Shown here: positions 23,294-27,018 of the stretch, piece after piece
Layout: each line of letters begins with the position of its first letter
Position numbering within the stretch: the stretch's first letter is position 1
Origin: CAZPMT01 sp964587655
GTDB lineage: Bacteria; Hydrogenedentota; Hydrogenedentia; Hydrogenedentales; SLHB01
Direction: 5' to 3'
DNA: 27,018 bases
Assembly (NCBI GenBank): GCA_964587655.1
Contig: CAZPMT010000072.1
Span: forward strand, 1-27,018
The notes under the pieces: generated by a model
Told to the model about the DNA's origin: nothing
The model's database searches: none
The model's input: only the letters and a program-made list of their open reading frames with translations
Made by a program: the position numbers and the translations under genes

Positions 23294-23754
23294 ACCTGAC
23301 GCATATTATCGTGATTGCGGGCGCCATGCTGGCGCAGACCCAGAGCGGTCAGCCGCCGCCCGTCTCGATCTCGGTCGTTGCCGTACAAGCCACCACCGAG
23401 GGCGGCGCGAAGCAGTTCGGCCCGGGACTCGAAGGCGTGCGGTCCGCCCTCGCGGACTTGGAGTTTGACCGGTATCGCAAGCTCAGCGCGGCGACAGTCT
23501 CCGCTCCGTTCAACAAGGAGTCGTCGCTCGATCTGGGTTCCGGATACTCCCTTTGCGCGACGCCCCTCGCGCGCGAGCAGAACGGGCAAGTCAGGATCAG
23601 TCTGAAGGTGCAGATGGCGTCAAAGGAGGCCGGCGGACGGCCCGTTAACGCCGTCTCGACAACGATCATGATAGGTCCCGGAAAGCAGTTCAAACTCCGC
23701 GGTCTGAAGATGGATCAGGGCGAACTCGTCGTAGTGATGTCTATCGAAAGGTGA
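23290..23754 (+). CDS. exported protein of unknown function in the sigma operon
   Basis: 154 residues, not recognised. The start overlaps the anti-sigma stop (ATGA). The N-terminus MNLTHIIVIAGAMLAQTQSG is a weak signal-peptide-like segment with few charges; the remainder is predicted beta-rich and soluble (VSISVVAVQAT, QVRISLKVQMAS, KQFKLRGLKMDQGELVVVMS) with one Cys. Third position in a sigma/anti-sigma operon suggests an envelope sensor or regulator of the anti-sigma factor, or a target of the regulon; this is inference. The gene ends 35 bp from a convergent gene. Confidence 0.8.
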   Translation: MNLTHIIVIAGAMLAQTQSGQPPPVSISVVAVQATTEGGAKQFGPGLEGVRSALADLEFDRYRKLSAATVSAPFNKESSLDLGSGYSLCATPLAREQNGQVRISLKVQMASKEAGGRPVNAVSTTIMIGPGKQFKLRGLKMDQGELVVVMSIER

Positions 23755-23789
23755 CTCGGAACCGACACGGCGTGGCTTCTTCTCCGGCG

Positions 23790-24698
23790 TCACTTCCCGG
23801 CGAGACTGATGACCGCGGTGCGGTCTTGGGGTTCGCCAGCCGTCCATTCCTTTCCGGCGATGAGCGAGCGTTCCGCGAACGCGTTCTCGCTCAATCCGCG
23901 GGTGTACACTTCCATGCGGTCTTCGTACACGTGAATGTCGCGGTACTCGCATGGGAATTCCGGCATCGCTCCCGTCGCGATGTGGGTAATGCCCCTTTGC
24001 TGTTCGATGAAATGCATGTGCACGTGCCCCGAAATGGCGGCTTTCACCTGCGGGTACCGGCCCAACACTCCCAGAACCAGATTGCTGTTATCGAGATGGC
24101 CGGCATCCTTGAAACCGGGCCGGCGCATCCGGCGCGGAATCGGGATCAGAGGGCAATGAAGAGCGATCACCGTCGGCAGCCCCCGGTTCGCATCGAGATC
24201 CTCTTCGAGCCAGGCAAACTGGCACGGCGGCAGCGCCCACCGTGCGCCACGCACCGACACTTCCGGCGCATCCATGATCGATTTCTCGCTCACGGGACAA
24301 AGCGAGCCGTCCCGCCACTTCCACCAGGGATCCAACACGCAGAAATGGAGACCCTTGTGCGTAAAGGAATACACGGTGTCCGGGTCGGGAAGACGCGCCG
24401 CGTACGCTTCAATGAACCACTTACGCGAGTCTTCCACGACGAAGTCGTGGTTGCCGCCCATGGGGAAATATGGGAGGCCCAGGGAATCCAGAAGGTCCCG
24501 CGCGGCAAAAACGGCATCGCGCGTGTGTTGGCTGGCAATGTCGCCCGTCACGAGCAGAAAATCGGGGTTGATCACGGCAAGATCCCGCCGCAGGCAACTC
24601 ATAACATCGGGCATCATCGTGCACAGAAAGCGATTGTTCCACTCCCCGTCCACCATGCTCGCCAGATGGGTATCGGTCAAATGTACGAATCGCCACAT
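23790..24698 (-). CDS. calcineurin-like metallophosphoesterase
   Basis: 302 residues from the ATG at 24698, which has GGA upstream; a TTG four codons earlier is less likely. All dimetal motifs are present in order: D-x-H in HLTDTHLAS (near residue 9), VTGDIAS (GD), GGNHDF (GNHD, about 85), a His in ALHCPLIP, and GHVHMH near 230. No signal peptide or membrane segment, so cytoplasmic. The family hydrolyses phosphomonoesters or diesters; substrate cannot be deduced, although the layout resembles the CpdA/Icc branch. It is convergent with the sigma operon, and its stop is 35 bp away. Confidence 0.92.
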   Translation of the reverse strand: MWRFVHLTDTHLASMVDGEWNNRFLCTMMPDVMSCLRRDLAVINPDFLLVTGDIASQHTRDAVFAARDLLDSLGLPYFPMGGNHDFVVEDSRKWFIEAYAARLPDPDTVYSFTHKGLHFCVLDPWWKWRDGSLCPVSEKSIMDAPEVSVRGARWALPPCQFAWLEEDLDANRGLPTVIALHCPLIPIPRRMRRPGFKDAGHLDNSNLVLGVLGRYPQVKAAISGHVHMHFIEQQRGITHIATGAMPEFPCEYRDIHVYEDRMEVYTRGLSENAFAERSLIAGKEWTAGEPQDRTAVISLAGK

Positions 24699-24792
24699 GG
24701 CCCTGTCCAATATGCGAGAGGCGACGCCATGCTAGCACGGCGGACGCCCGTTGTCCATCCCTCGCCGCCGCCCGAGGCCTGCCGACACCTGC

Positions 24793-25734
24793 TTAACCCG
24801 CCTCGCGCCCGCGCCAGTACGCGAGGAGATCCGCCAGGAGAGCGTCGAACGGAATATCGGGCCGCCAGCCCGTATCCCCTGCGAGTTTCTCATATGAGCC
24901 GAAGGTCGACGGAACATCCACGGGGCGCATGCGTTGTGGTTCGACTTCGACCCGGATACTCGCCGTCGAAAGCCCGATGAGCCGATCGAGCGCATCGCGG
25001 ATAACCACGGGATGGCCCGAGCACACGTTGTACGCCTCGCCGGAAACGCCCATCAGCGCCATGCATTCATAGGCGCGGACGACGTCAACGACGTGCGTGA
25101 AATCGCGGGACGCTTCGATGTTGCCCACGCGCAGCACGGCGGGCCGTTTGCCGGATTCGATCTGGGCGATCTGCCTGGCAAAGCTCGACAGCACGAAAAG
25201 GTCCGACTGGCCCGGCCCGGTATGATTGAAGGGACGCACCCGGACAATATCCATGCCGGTGTGTTTCAGGTAGGCGCAATACTGATCCGCCGCCGCCTTA
25301 CTGATCGCGTAGGGATTGGCCGGTTGAAGCGGATGGGATTCCGTAATAGGCAGAAATTGCGGGTGGCCGTAAACCTCCGCCGTGCCTATGTAAATGAGGC
25401 GTGCCGCGGGCGCATTGCGCGCCATCGCTTCCGCCAGATGCACCGTACCGAGCAGGTTCACGGCGAAAGCCCCGGACGGGTCGCGCCCTGCCTCCGGAAC
25501 AAACGTTACCGCGGCCAGATGGAACACGTGCGTCACCGGACCCGCCCACGCCGCCATGCGTTCGATCTGCTCTCGGTAGCCCATGTCGCATGCAAACCAA
25601 TCAGGCTCCCCTGACGGCGCCCGCTGGTCGCTGCAGAGCACTGTCCAGCCTCGCGCCCGCAGGAACTCGGCAAGGACCTTGCCGACGAATCCCGCCGCGC
25701 CCGTTACTAAGGCCCGCCCCGCCGCCGGTTCCAT
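24793..25734 (-). CDS. rmd: GDP-6-deoxy-D-lyxo-4-hexulose (GDP-4-keto-6-deoxymannose) reductase
   Basis: 313 residues, short-chain dehydrogenase/NAD-sugar epimerase fold. The Rossmann motif is GAAGFVGK near residue 12; the catalytic pair is in NPYAISKAAAD (Tyr and Lys); IYIGTAEVYG precedes it. The phrase RPFNHTGPGQ and the later VGNIEASRDFTHVVDVVRAY are characteristic of RMD, which makes GDP-D-rhamnose, rather than of GDP-fucose synthase. The start is the ATG at 25734, which overlaps the gmd stop by one base (TGATG); a 33-residue upstream extension is rejected because it would run inside gmd. It acts right after Gmd in the cytoplasm to supply a 6-deoxysugar for surface glycans. Confidence 0.9.
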   Translation of the reverse strand: MEPAAGRALVTGAAGFVGKVLAEFLRARGWTVLCSDQRAPSGEPDWFACDMGYREQIERMAAWAGPVTHVFHLAAVTFVPEAGRDPSGAFAVNLLGTVHLAEAMARNAPAARLIYIGTAEVYGHPQFLPITESHPLQPANPYAISKAAADQYCAYLKHTGMDIVRVRPFNHTGPGQSDLFVLSSFARQIAQIESGKRPAVLRVGNIEASRDFTHVVDVVRAYECMALMGVSGEAYNVCSGHPVVIRDALDRLIGLSTASIRVEVEPQRMRPVDVPSTFGSYEKLAGDTGWRPDIPFDALLADLLAYWRGREAG

Positions 25735-26732
25735 CACGCGGCCCCGCTGTTCTGGATCTGCTTCTTGACGCGATCGAGATCCGTATCCACCATCAGCCGG
25801 ATAAGATCCTCGAACGAGACCTCCGGGACCCATCCGAGCTTGGCGCGCGCTTTCGCCGAGTCGCCGAGGAGCACATGCACTTCCGCCGGACGGAAGAACT
25901 CCGGATCCTCAATCACATACTGGCGCCAGTCAAGCCCCACGTGCGAGAAAGCGACCTCGCACATGTCGCGCACGGTATGCGTGCGGCCGCTCGATACAAC
26001 ATAGTCCTCGGGCGTTTCCTGCTGGAGCATCAGCCACATCGCGCGCACATAGTCCTTAGCGTAACCCCAATCGCGTTTTGCCTCCAGATTGCCGAGACGC
26101 AGTTCGGTCTGGAGTCCCGTCTTGATTCGCGCCACGGCGTTTGACACTTTGCGCGTCACGAACTCGAGCCCCCGTCGCGGCGACTCGTGATTGAAGAGAA
26201 TGCCCGACACCGCGAAGATGCCGTAGCTCTCGCGGTAGTTGACCGTTATCCAGTGACCGTACAGTTTCGCGACGCCATACGGACTGCGCGGATAGAACGG
26301 CGTCCTTTCCGTCTGCGGCGTTTCCTGCACGTGCCCGAACATCTCACTCGAGGAAGCCTGATAGAACCGGATCGACGAGTCGACCACGCGGATCGCCTCG
26401 AGGACCCGCGTCACCCCGAGCGCGGTGACGTCCCCCGTGAGGATCGGCTGCTTCCACGAGGTCGGCACGAACGACATCGCGGCAAGGTTGTATACCTCGT
26501 GCGGACGGATCTCGCTGAGCGCGGAAATCACGGAGACCTGGTCATGCAGGTCGGCCTGGAAAAGCTTGAGACTGTCCTTGACGTGCGCGATTCGCTCGAA
26601 GGCCTCGGTGCTCGAGCGGCGCACAATGCCGTATACTTCGTATCCCTTCTCAAGCAACAACTCTGCAAGATAGGACCCATCCTGTCCCGTAATCCCCGTG
26701 ATCAGCGCGCGTTTGCCACTTGAAACCGACAT
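25734..26732 (-). CDS. gmd: GDP-mannose 4,6-dehydratase
   Basis: 332 residues. It converts GDP-D-mannose to GDP-4-keto-6-deoxy-D-mannose using bound NADP. The nucleotide motif is ALITGITGQDGSYLAELLLE, followed by the RRSS segment typical of Gmd; the active-site SSSEMFG and the Y-x3-K in SPYGVAKLYGHW are intact, with ILFNHESPRRG and RDWGYAKDYVRAMW further on. GAGGAG six bases before the ATG at 26732 fixes the start and rules out an upstream extension. It is the first gene of a coupled pair with rmd. No glycosyltransferase lies in the window, so the acceptor glycan is unknown. Confidence 0.96.
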   Translation of the reverse strand: MSVSSGKRALITGITGQDGSYLAELLLEKGYEVYGIVRRSSTEAFERIAHVKDSLKLFQADLHDQVSVISALSEIRPHEVYNLAAMSFVPTSWKQPILTGDVTALGVTRVLEAIRVVDSSIRFYQASSSEMFGHVQETPQTERTPFYPRSPYGVAKLYGHWITVNYRESYGIFAVSGILFNHESPRRGLEFVTRKVSNAVARIKTGLQTELRLGNLEAKRDWGYAKDYVRAMWLMLQQETPEDYVVSSGRTHTVRDMCEVAFSHVGLDWRQYVIEDPEFFRPAEVHVLLGDSAKARAKLGWVPEVSFEDLIRLMVDTDLDRVKKQIQNSGAA

Positions 26733-26738
26733 TCTTTT

Positions 26739-26744
26739 CTCCTC
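26739..26744 (-). promoter_or_regulatory. ribosome binding site fixing the gmd start
   Basis: GAGGAG on the minus strand, six bases before the ATG at 26732. Confidence 0.8.
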
Positions 26745-26824
26745 GAATCCGTCACTGCGACGCGGAGCATCCACGCCAACGCACGGATAGAATTGCACAT
26801 TCCTTGAGTGCGGTCAAACGCAGA

Positions 26825-26936
26825 AGCACATTGTCATTGCGAGCGAAGCGAAGCAATCTCCCGAAGCTTTGCATAGGAGATGATTGTCTTATACGTTTGG
26901 GAGATTGCCTCACTTCGCTCGCAATGACAGTGTGCT
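26825..26936. mobile_element. MITE-like 112-bp inverted-repeat element
   Basis: Arms of 38 bp (26825-26862 and 26899-26936) match at all but about three positions around a 36-bp loop. The arms contain GTCATTGCGAGCGAAGCGAA / TTCGCTCGCAATGAC, a sequence I recall as a widespread intergenic palindrome in unrelated environmental bacteria. It has no coding capacity and no clear target-site duplication. It sits upstream of gmd; the rest of 26733-27018 has no gene that I can support. Confidence 0.85.
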
Positions 26937-27018
26937 ACTATCCGTCAAGAGCGTTGAAGTTATTTTGCATTTTCATGCGATGGCCTTTGTAAGCTGTTGG
27001 ACAGTGACGCGTTGCGCG

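Noticed and set aside
23751..24980. 409-codon plus-strand open frame
   Set aside because: It runs antisense through the metallophosphoesterase and the end of rmd, both with full motifs. Its product is Arg/His/Pro-rich with no recognisable domain, as expected for a shadow frame in GC-rich DNA.

Overview
The window is a GC-rich chromosomal segment of a free-living Gram-negative-type bacterium. Very large secreted beta-helix/Ig-like proteins, a ThuA-domain protein, a metallophosphoesterase, an ECF sigma/anti-sigma pair, a REP-associated transposase and many small hairpins together look like a PVC-like or Hydrogenedentota-like lineage. That placement is an inference from style, because no rRNA or other phylogenetic marker is present. 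I see no tRNA, rRNA, CRISPR array or prophage structural genes.

Layout. 102-1508 (-) encodes a TldD metalloprotease. 1723-7791 (+) encodes a 1291-residue secreted beta-helix protein with eight Ig-like repeats, then a 718-residue secreted protein resembling a TIM-barrel glycosidase. 7859-8560 (-) is a small two-helix membrane protein. Just beyond it, at about 8625-8830, lies a degraded second copy of the 3' end of the glycosidase-like gene. 8884-9290 (-) is a hicBA toxin-antitoxin pair. 9611-12949 (-) encodes an exported protein with about 27 ankyrin repeats. 13203-14576 (+) holds a phospholipid-N-methyltransferase-like gene and a ThuA-domain gene. Both stop codons are followed at once by almost the same 20-bp hairpin, and a REP-associated transposase follows at 14930-15625.

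15953-17534 (-) is a nucleotidyltransferase / winged-helix pair with its own promoter. It resembles type IV (AbiE-like) toxin-antitoxin logic and is the best candidate for a poorly described system. 17877-21116 (-) encodes a second large secreted beta-helix/Ig-like protein, with a C-terminal motif-helix-Arg sorting tail. Its likely promoter overlaps the end of a frameshifted IS3-family transposase remnant (21271-21600). 21600-22131 is a repeat-rich gap with heptamer-period tracts. 22132-23754 (+) is a three-gene, translationally coupled ECF sigma / anti-sigma / exported-protein operon. 23790-24698 (-) is a metallophosphoesterase. 24793-26732 (-) is a coupled gmd-rmd pair that makes GDP-D-rhamnose for surface polysaccharide. 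The window ends with a 112-bp MITE-like inverted repeat (26825-26936).

Most genes point to the cell envelope: exported repeat proteins, GDP-rhamnose synthesis, possible lipid methylation and an envelope-type sigma operon. Between them lie toxin-antitoxin genes and small mobile or repeat elements, so this is an accessory-rich stretch rather than a conserved core region.
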